Assembly: GCF_900187185.1 (NCBI RefSeq)
Contig: NZ_LT906465.1
Span: 744,001 to 808,000 of the forward strand
Direction: 5' to 3'
Length of the DNA: 64,000 nucleotides
Source of the DNA: Chryseobacterium taklimakanense
GTDB lineage: Bacteria; Bacteroidota; Bacteroidia; Flavobacteriales; Weeksellaceae
In this document: positions 43,971-52,383 of the stretch, piece by piece
Layout of the letters: each line of letters begins with the position of its first letter
Position numbering within the stretch: the stretch's first letter is position 1
The notes under the pieces: generated by a model
The model's input: the letters and a program-made list of their open reading frames with translations, nothing else
Told to the model about the DNA's origin: nothing
Databases searched by the model: none
Translations under genes and position numbers: made by a program

Positions 43971-44282
43971 ATGAACGAGCACCTGCTAGAAGACGCCGAC
44001 AACAGTAATCCTGAAGAATTTTACATTTCACTGAAAGCCAAACTTGAGGAAAACCACAACTTTCCGGAAGATTATCTCTATAAATTTATTTTCCCGAATG
44101 ATAATCTGAAGCTTACAGAACTTTACCAGATTTTTGACAAGATCAAATACACAATTTCAACCCGGGAAAGCAAGAACGGCAATTATATTTCGGCGAGTAT
44201 TTTGGCCTTTGTGATGGATGCCGACCAGGTTATAGACCTTTATAAGAAAGTTGCGGAAATCGAAGGCGTTATCATGCTTTAA
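43971..44282 (+). CDS. DUF493 family protein
   Basis: 103 residues, soluble. The family fold (ferredoxin-like, PF04359) is suggested by FYISLKAKLEENHNFPEDYLYKFIFPND, YTISTRESKNGNYISASILAFVMDADQVIDLYKKVAEIEGVIML and the length. E. coli YbeD is a relative; lipoyl- or metabolism-linked regulation has been proposed for some members, but the function is not established. It begins after the DUF4197 terminator, so it is a separate unit, and ends at a bidirectional terminator shared with the ArsC-like gene. Confidence 0.85.
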   Translation: MNEHLLEDADNSNPEEFYISLKAKLEENHNFPEDYLYKFIFPNDNLKLTELYQIFDKIKYTISTRESKNGNYISASILAFVMDADQVIDLYKKVAEIEGVIML

Positions 44283-44290
44283 GAATAAAA

Positions 44291-44320
44291 AAATCAGGAT
44301 TTTGTCCTGATTTTTTTTAT
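44291..44320. terminator. Bidirectional intrinsic terminator
   Basis: AAATCAGGA (44291-44299) and TCCTGATTT (44305-44313) form a nine-base stem over a five-base loop, with A-run on the left and eight T on the right; it lies between DUF493 and the ArsC-like gene and runs into the stop of the latter. Confidence 0.85.
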
Positions 44321-44664
44321 ATTTCTACAAATTCTTTCACTTTTTCAAGTGGCCTGCCAATAACGGCCTTCGAACCTTTTACCACTATCGGGCGCTGGAT
44401 TAATTCAGGGTGTTTTTCCAGAAGATGCAATAATTCATCATCCGACAAATCCTTGCCTTCATAGTTTTCAACAAAAACTTTTTCATTGGTGCGTACCAGG
44501 TCCCGAATACCAATTCCGAGTTTATGTAAAACAGTCTTGATTTCAACAGCAGAAAGCGGCTCATTGACCATATCAATCAACTCATATTCGATATTATTTT
44601 CATTTAAATAATTGAATACATCTCTTGATTTTGAGCAGGTATTATTGTGTAAAAGTTTTATCAT
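44317..44664 (-). CDS. ArsC-like thioredoxin-fold protein
   Basis: 115 residues, ArsC/Spx/YffB superfamily. HNNTCSKSRDV at 6-16 contains the Cys10 and the following Ser-Arg of the arsenate reductase active site, and RPIVVKGSKAVIGRPLEKVKEF matches the RPI..G end of the family. ArsC itself reduces arsenate with glutaredoxin; YffB-like relatives have other roles. The presence of Cys, RPIVV and IGRP favours the arsenate reductase type, but no arsenite exporter or ArsR regulator is near, so a general redox role is possible. Confidence 0.85.
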   Translation of the reverse strand: MIKLLHNNTCSKSRDVFNYLNENNIEYELIDMVNEPLSAVEIKTVLHKLGIGIRDLVRTNEKVFVENYEGKDLSDDELLHLLEKHPELIQRPIVVKGSKAVIGRPLEKVKEFVEI

Positions 44665-44725
44665 TTTAAAGTTTATTTCGAAACGGGTGCCCCAACCGGG
44701 TTTTAAACCATGTGAATTTTTTAAA

Positions 44726-45340
44726 TTAGAATAAACCGTGCAGTTCCGCCTCGATTCTTTCTAAAATATACCCAAAATCCTCTGGCCTTTCCACAAAATC
44801 CAGGTCGTCAACCTCGATTACTAAAAGTTTTCCTTCCCTGTAACCCTCTATCCATTTTTCATATTTCTGATTAAGTTTCGAGAGGTATTCAATGGAAATT
44901 GAGGCCTCATATTCCCTGCCGCGCTTGTAAATTTTCTTCACAAGATTCGGAACGTCAGATTTCAGGTAAATTAAAAGATCCGGCGCAGACACGAAAGATT
45001 TCATCAGATTAAATAACGATGAATAATTGTTGAAATCGCGCTCCGTCAGAAGGTTCATATCATACAAATTCTCAGCAAAAATATGGGCATCCTCGTAGAT
45101 TGTGCGGTCCTGAACGATATTTTTTCCACTTTCGCGAATCTCTTTCACCTGGCGGAAACGGCTTCCCAAAAAGTAAATCTGCAGCGCAAAACTCCATTTG
45201 CTCATGTCCGCATAAAAATCTTCGAGGTAAGGGTTGTGGTCTACATCCTCAAACTGGGCTTCCCAGCCGTAGTGTTTGGCCAGCATCGTGGTTAAAGTGG
45301 TTTTTCCGGCGCCTATATTTCCGGTAATCGCAATGTGCAT
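44726..45340 (-). CDS. Deoxynucleoside kinase
   Basis: 204 residues, dNK/dGK family. P-loop GNIGAGKTT is at 7-15; the DRT-like VQDRTIYEDAHIFAE and the LID-region KRGREYEASIS match bacterial deoxyadenosine/deoxyguanosine kinases, which salvage deoxynucleosides to monophosphates with ATP. The substrate cannot be fixed exactly. It is the last gene of a three-gene minus-strand run: glutaminyl cyclotransferase, an unknown exported protein and this kinase, with only 27 bp between the second and the third. The functional link is not obvious. Confidence 0.92.
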   Translation of the reverse strand: MHIAITGNIGAGKTTLTTMLAKHYGWEAQFEDVDHNPYLEDFYADMSKWSFALQIYFLGSRFRQVKEIRESGKNIVQDRTIYEDAHIFAENLYDMNLLTERDFNNYSSLFNLMKSFVSAPDLLIYLKSDVPNLVKKIYKRGREYEASISIEYLSKLNQKYEKWIEGYREGKLLVIEVDDLDFVERPEDFGYILERIEAELHGLF

Positions 45341-45347
45341 TTAATAA

Positions 45348-45380
45348 ATTTGTTTCAGGTTCAAGGTTTAAAGTTTCAAG
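45348..45380. repeat. Short ggttcaaggtttaaagtttcaag repeat
   Basis: A run of TTCAAG/TTTAAAG words between the deoxynucleoside kinase start and the unknown gene's stop, partly inside the latter's coding end. It is of the same word-like type as 11452-11484 and may be chance. Confidence 0.3.
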
Positions 45381-46162
45381 TCTTCTTGAAGCCGGTAAAG
45401 ATAAAGTTTCCCTGCAGTGAGTTCAAAATATGCGTCGGAGTTTTTATCCACAATTTCTGCAGAAGGCGCCAGGAAAAGCGCCGTGAGGGAAGTTTCGGTC
45501 AAAAGGGAAATTTTATTTTTTGATATGATGACGATGCGGTCATTTTCCCGGCGAAGTTTCAGCGGGTTTTCTATCGGCAGTGAAAGTTTTTTTTCGGAAT
45601 TAAAGTTATAGACCTGAATTTCATTTTTAAAAATCAGATACACTTTATCTTCATAAACCAGCATATCCCGCACTTCATCAAAACTGAAATTCATTGAAAG
45701 AGATTTAATGATTTTATCCTCGCGAAAGTTGTACTGCACCAAGCGTTTCGCGCTTTCATCCAAAACCCAGATCTGCTGCAGATCTTCCGCAAATGCCATC
45801 TTGATGAAACCGAATTTCCGCAAATCAATTTTCTGGACTTCATTGAGGTTTTGGTCGATGAATTTCATTTCCTGAGTATTCTCGGAAAAGAGGACGATGT
45901 TCAGCGGATTCTGCACATTCTGTATTTTAAAAGGCACTGCGAGCATCATCTGGCCGTGCTGTCGGCCAAGTGAATCGTATTTGGTAAAGCTGAAATCCCT
46001 GTTTTTGTAGAGGTAAAAATTTCCGTAATCGTCGGCAAAAAAATCTTTAACTTCTCTAAGATTCAAGGAGTCAAAAGGAAGTTTTTTCTGCGCGGAAAGC
46101 GTGCAGAGCAGAAAGAGACCTATTAATCTGAAAACTTTCAATACCAATCTGAAGATTTTCAA
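45368..46162 (-). CDS. Exported hypothetical protein, beta-propeller-like
   Basis: 264 residues, not recognised as a family. A long hydrophobic start (VFRLIGLFLLCTLSAQ, about 10-25) is a probable Sec signal peptide; the mature part has repeating four-strand-like stretches, each with a turn such as DDYGNFYLYKN, DEDLQQIWVLDESAKRLVQYN and EDKVYLIFKNEIQVYNF, suggesting a WD-like or six-bladed propeller. It starts one base after the glutaminyl cyclotransferase stop, so the two are co-transcribed. It may share a substrate or complex with the cyclotransferase, which is itself a propeller. That is inference. Confidence 0.75.
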   Translation of the reverse strand: MKIFRLVLKVFRLIGLFLLCTLSAQKKLPFDSLNLREVKDFFADDYGNFYLYKNRDFSFTKYDSLGRQHGQMMLAVPFKIQNVQNPLNIVLFSENTQEMKFIDQNLNEVQKIDLRKFGFIKMAFAEDLQQIWVLDESAKRLVQYNFREDKIIKSLSMNFSFDEVRDMLVYEDKVYLIFKNEIQVYNFNSEKKLSLPIENPLKLRRENDRIVIISKNKISLLTETSLTALFLAPSAEIVDKNSDAYFELTAGKLYLYRLQEDLKL

Positions 46163-46163
46163 A

Positions 46164-47186
46164 TTACTTCACTGCCACCTCATATATCACAGGCCAGTTC
46201 TTGCCCGTAACCAGCATATTCTCCCCTTTAAAAGCAATTCCGTTCAAAACATCATCGTTGTTCGTGGTGTGTTTTTTGGCAATTTCCGTAAAATCAAACG
46301 TTCCCACCACTTCGCCGTTTGCCGGATTTATTTTTAGTATAACAGGTTTCTGCCACACGTTGGCGTAAACAAATCCGTTGTGAAATTCCAGCTCGTTAAG
46401 CTGATCGTAAGCCTGGGTATTTCCCGCTACAGAAATATATTTCACCATTTTTGACGGATCATTCAGATCCAGGAAGTACAGATTCTTTGTACCGTCGGAA
46501 GCGATAAGATGTTTACCGTCGTAAGTAAGTCCCCAACCCTCGCCCATCACGTTTGGATAAGGATATTCCCTGATCAGCTTCAGATCCGATTTATTGTACA
46601 CGAACATCGTCTTTTCTTTCCAGGTCAGCTGATAGATTTTGTCGCCGGCAATCGTCATCCCTTCCGCAAAATATTTTTCAGGCTGCGGCGTAGAGGCTAT
46701 TGGCGCAGTTCCGCCCAGCGTATATTTCCAAAGTTTAGAAGCACCATACTGGCCTTCGCTTTCATAGACCGTATTTCCGTCAAGCTGAAATCCCTGAACA
46801 AAATTCGGCGTGGCGTGTGGATATTCCTTTACCACGGTATAATTCAGTTTTGCTTCAGGATTTTTTGCAAAAACATTGATGGTTGCGTCCTGCTGCAGTA
46901 CCTCTCCGCCCTTCTTTTTTATATTGAAGGTAACCGCATTATCACCCAAAGTAAAAAATTTCGGGTCAACAACAAGGTTATTGGTTTCTTTTTCGCCAAA
47001 ACTGATGGTGATGCTTTCCGCATTTTCTGTAACTTCTTTTGGGAGCGCGATCGCATCGCCAAAATGGTAGCCTTTGCTTTCCATTTCCAGGTTGTAGTCG
47101 TTCAGCGTGTTAAGGATTTCCTTGTCCTTGTTACAAGCCACAAAAAGTGAAAGCGCAAATATTCCTATGATGAAATTTCTTTTCAT
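46164..47186 (-). CDS. Glutaminyl-peptide cyclotransferase (glutamine cyclotransferase fold), lipoprotein
   Basis: 340 residues. Lipoprotein signal ending VAC (Cys18), an N-terminal Ig-like segment (about 25-110) and a five-bladed propeller of the PF05096 type, with TPNFVQGFQLDGNTVYESEGQYGASKLWKY, NELEFHNGFVYANVWQKPVILKINP and NGIAFKGENMLVTGKNWPVIYEV as diagnostic stretches. The enzyme cyclises N-terminal glutamine to pyroglutamate; in Bacteroidota many exported proteins begin with Gln after signal cleavage, so it may process them. It heads a three-gene operon. Confidence 0.9.
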   Translation of the reverse strand: MKRNFIIGIFALSLFVACNKDKEILNTLNDYNLEMESKGYHFGDAIALPKEVTENAESITISFGEKETNNLVVDPKFFTLGDNAVTFNIKKKGGEVLQQDATINVFAKNPEAKLNYTVVKEYPHATPNFVQGFQLDGNTVYESEGQYGASKLWKYTLGGTAPIASTPQPEKYFAEGMTIAGDKIYQLTWKEKTMFVYNKSDLKLIREYPYPNVMGEGWGLTYDGKHLIASDGTKNLYFLDLNDPSKMVKYISVAGNTQAYDQLNELEFHNGFVYANVWQKPVILKINPANGEVVGTFDFTEIAKKHTTNNDDVLNGIAFKGENMLVTGKNWPVIYEVAVK

Positions 47187-47247
47187 TTAATTTTAAATTT
47201 TTCCAAATTTAAGGTTTTTTCGGATTTTAAAGTCTAGCAGCTGTTTA

Positions 47248-47610
47248 TCATAAATTTTCTCCGAACTGCAGGATGTAGCCGTTGTTGTCATAAACTGCAA
47301 ATTCCCGCATCTCCCACTCAAAATTTTCGGGCTCGTAGCAAATTTTGGCCTGCTCTTTTACTTTTTCCCAAAGTTCATCTACATTATCGACATTAAAATA
47401 AAATGAGCCTGAAAAGAATATTTTTGAGTGCAGAGCGTGCCCGTCCGGCTTTGCGGCCATAATTGCGACGTCGTCTTTAGAAAGTGAAACCCAGCCGTAG
47501 TCGGCAGATTTTTCATCAAGATTAAAGCCTAAAACTTCAGTATAGAATTTTATGGTTTCCTCCAAATCCTGTGTCCACAATATTGGACGGAGGTGATTAA
47601 ACTTTGTCAT
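47248..47610 (-). CDS. VOC-fold (glyoxalase/bleomycin-resistance) protein
   Basis: 120 residues, one VOC domain. The start TKFNHLRPILWTQDLEETIKFYTEVLGFNLD and the metal- or substrate-side YFNVDNVDELWEKVKEQA and VYDNNGYILQFGENL are typical. The functional class ranges from glyoxalases and dioxygenases to resistance proteins that only bind; a metal-binding Glu is present in the last strand but the rest of the site is not clear. Cytoplasmic. The gene lies between the cyclotransferase and an SRPBCC gene on the same strand, with a terminator after the latter. Confidence 0.85.
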   Translation of the reverse strand: MTKFNHLRPILWTQDLEETIKFYTEVLGFNLDEKSADYGWVSLSKDDVAIMAAKPDGHALHSKIFFSGSFYFNVDNVDELWEKVKEQAKICYEPENFEWEMREFAVYDNNGYILQFGENL

Positions 47611-47642
47611 GTTATATTACTTAGAGTTTGTTTAAAATTAAT

Positions 47643-47673
47643 TAAAAAAAGAACGCGCCGCAAAGCACGTTCT
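47643..47673 (-). terminator. Intrinsic terminator of the SRPBCC gene
   Basis: On the minus strand AGAACGTGC and GCGCGTTCT form a nine-base stem (one G-T) over six bases, followed by seven T. Confidence 0.8.
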
Positions 47674-47697
47674 CTCAATTAAAATATTCCGTAAAAA

Positions 47698-48123
47698 TTA
47701 CTTCTCCACGTACTCTTTCAGAGATCTGCCAACAATGTCCTTCCAGCCTTCCTCGAAACTGCTGTGCTGAAAGTCCTGACCCAGATGGTTGAAATTTTCG
47801 ATGCCTTTATGGGTTAAGGTAACCACTGTACCGTCGCCATCAGATTCGAGCTCCCACCTTACCAAAGTTTTTTCTTTTGAAATCTCCGGATACGTCCAGG
47901 TATGTTTCAGTTTTTGGTGTGGGATTACCTCCAGAACTTCGCCGTGGTGGTGGTACTGCTGATCTTCGGAGCCGCCCCAAAAGGCAAATTCGGTGTGAGG
48001 TTCCGCCTTAAAATCTGGAATGTCAAAATACCACTCTTTCATTTGCGCTGTGTCCGTAATCGCGCTCCAAACCTTCTCTACAGGTGCGTTAACTCTCTGT
48101 TTAACGACTACATTATCGTGCAT
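47698..48123 (-). CDS. SRPBCC/AHSA1-domain protein
   Basis: 141 residues of the Bet v1-like SRPBCC fold, AHSA1 (activator of Hsp90 ATPase homologue 1) subfamily. VKQRVNAPVEKVWSAITDTAQMKEWYFD at the start, FWGGSEDQQYHHHGEVLEVIP and TVVTLTHKGIENF are recognisable. Such proteins bind hydrophobic ligands or act as polyketide-cyclase-like enzymes; the bacterial ones are mostly uncharacterised. No signal peptide. It stands alone, with a terminator downstream. Confidence 0.85.
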   Translation of the reverse strand: MHDNVVVKQRVNAPVEKVWSAITDTAQMKEWYFDIPDFKAEPHTEFAFWGGSEDQQYHHHGEVLEVIPHQKLKHTWTYPEISKEKTLVRWELESDGDGTVVTLTHKGIENFNHLGQDFQHSSFEEGWKDIVGRSLKEYVEK

Positions 48124-48240
48124 AACTTTATAGTTTTAGTTAGACATTTATCCTACTTTAAAATTAAGCAAAATTTAGTTTAAAAAGCAAATAACCTGAC
48201 AAATATTTGGTTTAAATTTGCAACCTGCTTTCAAAAAACT

Positions 48241-49356
48241 ATGAAAATCCTTAAGAAAACAATGATTTACCTGCTTATAACAATCGCGGCTTTGGCAGCT
48301 GCAACTTATTTCATTCTTAACCAGAAAAAATTCGGAAAAGCTCCCTCCGGTGCACGGCTGGAACGCATCCTGAAATCCCCGCATTATAAAAACGGACGCT
48401 TCGACAACCTGAATCCCACGCCGCAACTGGCGGAAGACACGTCGATGCCGGAAGTGATGTTCCGTTTTCTGTTTGGGAAAGCCGATCGTAAGACCCCAAA
48501 AAAGGCTTTTCATTTTGAGAAAACCGACCTGAAAAATCTGTTACCAAACCAGAATGTCTTTGTGTGGATGGGGCATTCGTCTTATTTTATGCAGATTGAC
48601 GGTAAAAAATTGCTGGTTGACCCGGTTTTAAGCGGTTATGCTTCACCTTTTTCCTTTACGACAAACGCGTTCCCAGGAAGCGATCTTTATAAACCGGAAG
48701 ATATTCCCGAACTCGATTACCTCATCATCACCCACGACCATTGGGACCATCTGGATTATGAAACCGTTCTGAAATTATTTCCGAAAACCAAGAAAATTAT
48801 TACCGGACTCGGTACCGGCGAACATCTTGAATATTGGGGCTGCAATCCGGAAAACCTGATTGAACTCGACTGGTCCGAAAGTTCTGACCTGGGCAACGGT
48901 TTTAAAGTAACTGCCGAACCGGCGCGGCATTTTTCGGGACGTGGGTTTAAGCGTGACCAGGCCATTTGGGCAAGTTTTGTGTTTGAAACGCCCAACCAAA
49001 GAATCTATATCGGAGGCGACAGTGGCTACGATACGCATTTCAAAAAAACAGGTGAAAAATACGGTAGTTTTGATCTGGCCATTCTCGAAAACGGGCAGTA
49101 CAACAAAGACTGGCGCTACATCCATTTCCTTCCGGGCGAAAATATCAAGGCGATGAAGGAACTGAATGCCAAAAGAATGATTCCCGTGCACAGCAGCAAA
49201 TTTTCTCTCGCCGTTCATCCTTGGGACGAACCTTTAAGAAAAATCACCGAGATGAACACCGAAAACCTAAGAATCATCACCCCAAAAATTGGTGAAAATC
49301 TGGATTGGATGGATGATGTGAGGATTTATGAGAAATGGTGGGAGAAGTATGATTGA
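48241..49356 (+). CDS. MBL-fold metallohydrolase, NAPE-PLD/UlaG-like, membrane anchored
   Basis: 371 residues. An N-terminal hydrophobic segment (MIYLLITIAALAAATYFIL, about 9-27) is followed by a metallo-beta-lactamase fold; ITHDHWDHLDYETV is the metal-binding motif, and further ligands lie in RHFSGRGF, GGDSGYD and IPVHSSKF. The layout matches phospholipase-D-like NAPE-PLD relatives and UlaG-type lactonases. A stem near the membrane suggests an inner-membrane or periplasmic enzyme acting on lipids or lactones, but the substrate is unknown. Confidence 0.87.
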   Translation: MKILKKTMIYLLITIAALAAATYFILNQKKFGKAPSGARLERILKSPHYKNGRFDNLNPTPQLAEDTSMPEVMFRFLFGKADRKTPKKAFHFEKTDLKNLLPNQNVFVWMGHSSYFMQIDGKKLLVDPVLSGYASPFSFTTNAFPGSDLYKPEDIPELDYLIITHDHWDHLDYETVLKLFPKTKKIITGLGTGEHLEYWGCNPENLIELDWSESSDLGNGFKVTAEPARHFSGRGFKRDQAIWASFVFETPNQRIYIGGDSGYDTHFKKTGEKYGSFDLAILENGQYNKDWRYIHFLPGENIKAMKELNAKRMIPVHSSKFSLAVHPWDEPLRKITEMNTENLRIITPKIGENLDWMDDVRIYEKWWEKYD

Positions 49357-49360
49357 TAAA

Positions 49361-49440
49361 GTGGTTTAGTGGTTTGGTGGTTTAGTGGGTTAGTGGTTTA
49401 GTGGGTTAGTGGTTTGGTGGTTAAGTGGTTTGGTTATTTA
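49361..49440 (+). repeat. Tandem octamer array GTGGTTTA
   Basis: Ten back-to-back eight-base units (GTGGTTTA and the variants GTGGTTTG, GTGGGTTA, GTGGTTAA, and a final GTTATTTA) fill exactly 80 bp just after the MBL-hydrolase stop. It has no spacers, so it is not a CRISPR; it is a minisatellite-like word repeat. Confidence 0.85.
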
Positions 49441-49542
49441 GATTTTTTAAAATCATGCGCATCCGCTGAAGCAGTGCAGCCTTTTGCAATGGCTGCAGCT
49501 TTTGTACCTTTTTTATTTTCGTATTTTTGAGAAAAGCAAAAA

Positions 49543-50559
49543 ATGCAATTCCAGAAACCACTTTCCCTTCTCTTCGCTCTAATGCTGATTTTTTCATGTT
49601 CGGCGCAAAGTTCAGCCGATTTATCCAAACTCCAGCCTTTGGATGCCGAGCTTTCCACCGTAAAATATCCTTTTCCCGTGACCATTAAAAAACTGAAAAA
49701 CCAGGGACAGGATTTGAAAATGGCATATATGGATGCAAAGCCAACGCACTGGAACGGTAAAACCATTCTTTTGCTTCACGGCAAAAATTTCAACGGCTAT
49801 TATTTTGAATCGACGGCTAAAGCCCTTAATAAGGAAGGTTTCCGTGTGGTGATGCCCGATCAGATTGGTTTCGGAAAATCTTCAAAACCGAAACAGTACC
49901 AGTTCAGTTTTCATCAGTTGGCGGAAAATACCAAAGCCATTATGGATGATCTGGGAATTGAAAAATTTATGGTTCTCGGTCATTCCATGGGGGGAATGCT
50001 CGCATCCCGAATGGCGGTGATGTATCCCGAAAATGTAGAGAAACTGATTCTTGAAAACCCCATCGGGCTTGAAGATTACAAACGTTTTTCACCCTATCAA
50101 AATATTGAAAAACTTTACGCGTCGGAACTCAAAAACACCTACGGATCCTATAAAGACTATCAGTTAAAATTTTACTATGACGGAAAATGGAAACCGGAAT
50201 ACGATAAATGGCTGAACCTTCTTGCCGGCTGGACCGTTCACAAAGATTTTCCAATCACCGCCTGGAATGCGGCGCTCACCACCGATATGGTGTACACGCA
50301 ACCCGTCGTTTATGATTTAGAAAAAATAACTACTCCCACACTTCTCATCATCGGCACCCGCGACAGAACTGCGATTGGGAAAGCCTTTGCACCGAAGGAA
50401 CTGCAGCCGCTGATGGGACTTTACCAAAATCTGGGAAAAGAAACCCAAAAGAAAATTAAAAACTCCAAACTCGTGGAACTGGATCATGTAGGGCACACCC
50501 CGCACATCGAAGTTTTTGACCGTTTCATCAAACCCCTAACTGATTTTGTGAAGGAATAA
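49543..50559 (+). CDS. Exported alpha/beta hydrolase
   Basis: 338 residues. The start (SLLFALMLIFSCSAQSS) is a signal peptide that may be a lipoprotein signal with Cys19. The fold shows the oxyanion-region LLHGKNFNGYYFES, the nucleophile elbow GHSMGGMLASR, the acid in TLLIIGTRDRTA and the catalytic His in LDHVGHTPHIE. Close relatives are annotated as haloalkane dehalogenase-like or esterase-like hydrolases; the substrate is unknown. Its own terminator lies 5 bases downstream. The 49441-49542 gap before the gene shows no clear promoter. Confidence 0.88.
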   Translation: MQFQKPLSLLFALMLIFSCSAQSSADLSKLQPLDAELSTVKYPFPVTIKKLKNQGQDLKMAYMDAKPTHWNGKTILLLHGKNFNGYYFESTAKALNKEGFRVVMPDQIGFGKSSKPKQYQFSFHQLAENTKAIMDDLGIEKFMVLGHSMGGMLASRMAVMYPENVEKLILENPIGLEDYKRFSPYQNIEKLYASELKNTYGSYKDYQLKFYYDGKWKPEYDKWLNLLAGWTVHKDFPITAWNAALTTDMVYTQPVVYDLEKITTPTLLIIGTRDRTAIGKAFAPKELQPLMGLYQNLGKETQKKIKNSKLVELDHVGHTPHIEVFDRFIKPLTDFVKE

Positions 50560-50563
50560 CAGC

Positions 50564-50592
50564 AAAGAGTTTCAGTTTCGAAACTCTTTTTT
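50564..50592 (+). terminator. Intrinsic terminator after the alpha/beta hydrolase
   Basis: AAAGAGTTTC (50564-50573) and GAAACTCTTT (50580-50589) are perfect ten-base arms, followed by a T-run. Confidence 0.85.
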
Positions 50593-50625
50593 AATTTGTA
50601 TTTTTGAAAAATTCTAAAAAATAAA

Positions 50626-51834
50626 ATGAAAAACGCCTATATCACCGACGGAACACGCTCTGCCATCGGAAATTTTAAAGGAAGTTTAGCCGCCGTAAGA
50701 ACCGATGATTTAATGGCTTCGGTGATAAAAAGTTTAGTGGCGAAAAATCCGGACTTGCCTCTGGATCAAATTGAAGACGTAATTATTGGTTGCGCCAACC
50801 AGGCCGGAGAAGACAACCGCAACGTGGCAAGAATGGCGCTCCTTTTGGCAGGACTTCCCGTTACCGTTCCCGGAGAAACCGTAAACAGGCTTTGTGCTTC
50901 GGGAATGAGCGCAATTGTACAGGCTTCGAGAGCCATAAAATCCGGCGAAGGCGATTTGTTTATTGCCGGCGGCGTGGAAGGAATGTCGCGCGGACCGTAC
51001 GTGATTTCAAAAGCGGAAAACGGTTTTGATACGGCGCAAAAAATGTACGATTCCTCTTTCGGGTGGCGTTTCATCAATCCGGAAATGGAGAAAATGTACG
51101 GCACTGAAGCGATGGGAAAAACCGCTGAAAACTTGGCCGAAATGTATCAGATTTCCCGCGAAGAACAGGACGAATTTGCCCTGAGTTCTCAACTGAAAGC
51201 CAAAAAAGCGCAGGAAAGCGGACGTTTGGCTGAGGAAATTTCAGACATCATGATTCCGCAAAGAAAGGGTGAACCCATCGTCGTTAGCCAAGATGAATTC
51301 ATCAAACCGAATTCTTCAATGGAAATTCTGGGAAAACTGAAACCGGCTTTCGTAAAAGAAAACGGAACAGTAACCGCCGGAAATGCATCCGGACTGAACG
51401 ACGGTGCCGCTGCGGTAATTATCGCCTCCGGCGAAGCCGTTGAAAAATACGGATTGAAGCCGCTAGCCAAAATCGTAACTTCTGCCGTTACCGGAACGGA
51501 GCCAAGAATTATGGGAATAGGCCCTGTTGAAGCAACAAAACTTGCTTTGAAAAGGGCGAACCTCACTTTAGACCAAATTGACATCATTGAACTGAATGAA
51601 GCTTTCGCCGCTCAAAGTATTGCAGTTTTAAAAGAACTCGGATTGGCAAACGACGATCCCCGGGTGAATGTGAACGGCGGCGCGATTGCGCTTGGGCATC
51701 CGCTGGGGATGAGCGGGACGAGAATTACCTATTCCGCGGCTTTGGAACTGCAGAAAAGCGGTAAAAAATATGCGCTCTGCACCATGTGTGTTGGCGTTGG
51801 ACAGGGTTATGCGGTGATTTTGGAAAAAGCTTGA
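50626..51834 (+). CDS. Acetyl-CoA C-acyltransferase, 3-oxoadipyl-CoA thiolase type
   Basis: 402 residues. The nucleophile Cys is in VNRLCASGMSAI (about residue 90), and the other active residues are in NEAFAAQ, GGAIALGHPLGMSG and the final CVGVGQGYA. The SSFGWRFINPEMEKMYGTEAMGKTAENLA stretch is typical of PcaF/PaaJ-like thiolases; the enzyme cleaves or makes 3-oxoacyl-CoA. The exact chain and pathway (aromatic degradation or beta-oxidation) cannot be decided; no other pathway gene is adjacent. It is convergent with the CsaA-like gene, leaving only 38 bp. Confidence 0.93.
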   Translation: MKNAYITDGTRSAIGNFKGSLAAVRTDDLMASVIKSLVAKNPDLPLDQIEDVIIGCANQAGEDNRNVARMALLLAGLPVTVPGETVNRLCASGMSAIVQASRAIKSGEGDLFIAGGVEGMSRGPYVISKAENGFDTAQKMYDSSFGWRFINPEMEKMYGTEAMGKTAENLAEMYQISREEQDEFALSSQLKAKKAQESGRLAEEISDIMIPQRKGEPIVVSQDEFIKPNSSMEILGKLKPAFVKENGTVTAGNASGLNDGAAAVIIASGEAVEKYGLKPLAKIVTSAVTGTEPRIMGIGPVEATKLALKRANLTLDQIDIIELNEAFAAQSIAVLKELGLANDDPRVNVNGGAIALGHPLGMSGTRITYSAALELQKSGKKYALCTMCVGVGQGYAVILEKA

Positions 51835-51872
51835 TGAAGTTGGAAGTAAATACAAAATCAAATAAAACAACA

Positions 51873-52202
51873 CTAACCTATTTTTGCCCCATTTTCAACG
51901 GGTTTATCGACTGACAAAAGGGTTACCGCACCATCTTCACCGTAAACGCCCAAGACAAGGCATTCGCTGAAGAAATTTTTGATCTGTTTCGGCGGAAAAT
52001 TAACGACAGCTGCGATCTGCTTCCCCACCAAATCTGCAGGTTGATAAAGTTTTGTAAGTTGTGCTGAAGATTTCAGGATCCCGAGAACCCCAAAGTCGAT
52101 TTCCAGTTTTATAGCAGGATTTTTTAAGCCTGCAAACTCTTCTGCAGCAATCACTGTACCTGTGCGGATATCAATTTTTGTGAAGTCATCCCAGCTGATC
52201 AT
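51873..52202 (-). CDS. CsaA-like tRNA-binding-domain protein
   Basis: 109 residues, a single OB-fold tRNA-binding domain (PF01588) as in CsaA/YgjH: FTKIDIRTGTVIAAEEF, LKSSAQLTKLY, VNFPPKQIKNFFSECLVLG. CsaA proteins are homodimers with tRNA- or chaperone-like activity; MetRS and PheT carry the same domain as fusions. Here it stands alone and starts at 52202; the 52203-52383 gap to the divergent HxlR gene holds no further gene that I can support. Confidence 0.9.
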   Translation of the reverse strand: MISWDDFTKIDIRTGTVIAAEEFAGLKNPAIKLEIDFGVLGILKSSAQLTKLYQPADLVGKQIAAVVNFPPKQIKNFFSECLVLGVYGEDGAVTLLSVDKPVENGAKIG

Positions 52203-52383
52203 TTTTTAGAAAATTAAATACTGTCAAAAGTAAAAAATTTAAACGTCTTATTTCCGATAAGAATTACATGTTACAATGAACAGCCGATTAAAAGTGAATT
52301 TTTGATATTTTAAAACAATACTTTGGCAGTTCATAAATAATTTTAAATTTGTTAACATCAAATACACACAACGACAAATAACC

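Noticed and set aside
46509-47150. 213-codon plus-strand open frame opposite the cyclotransferase gene
   Set aside because: It is Phe/Arg/Cys-rich and antisense to a well-supported gene.
49361-49440. Octamer array considered as a CRISPR
   Set aside because: Units are contiguous and only eight bases long; there are no spacers and no cas genes.
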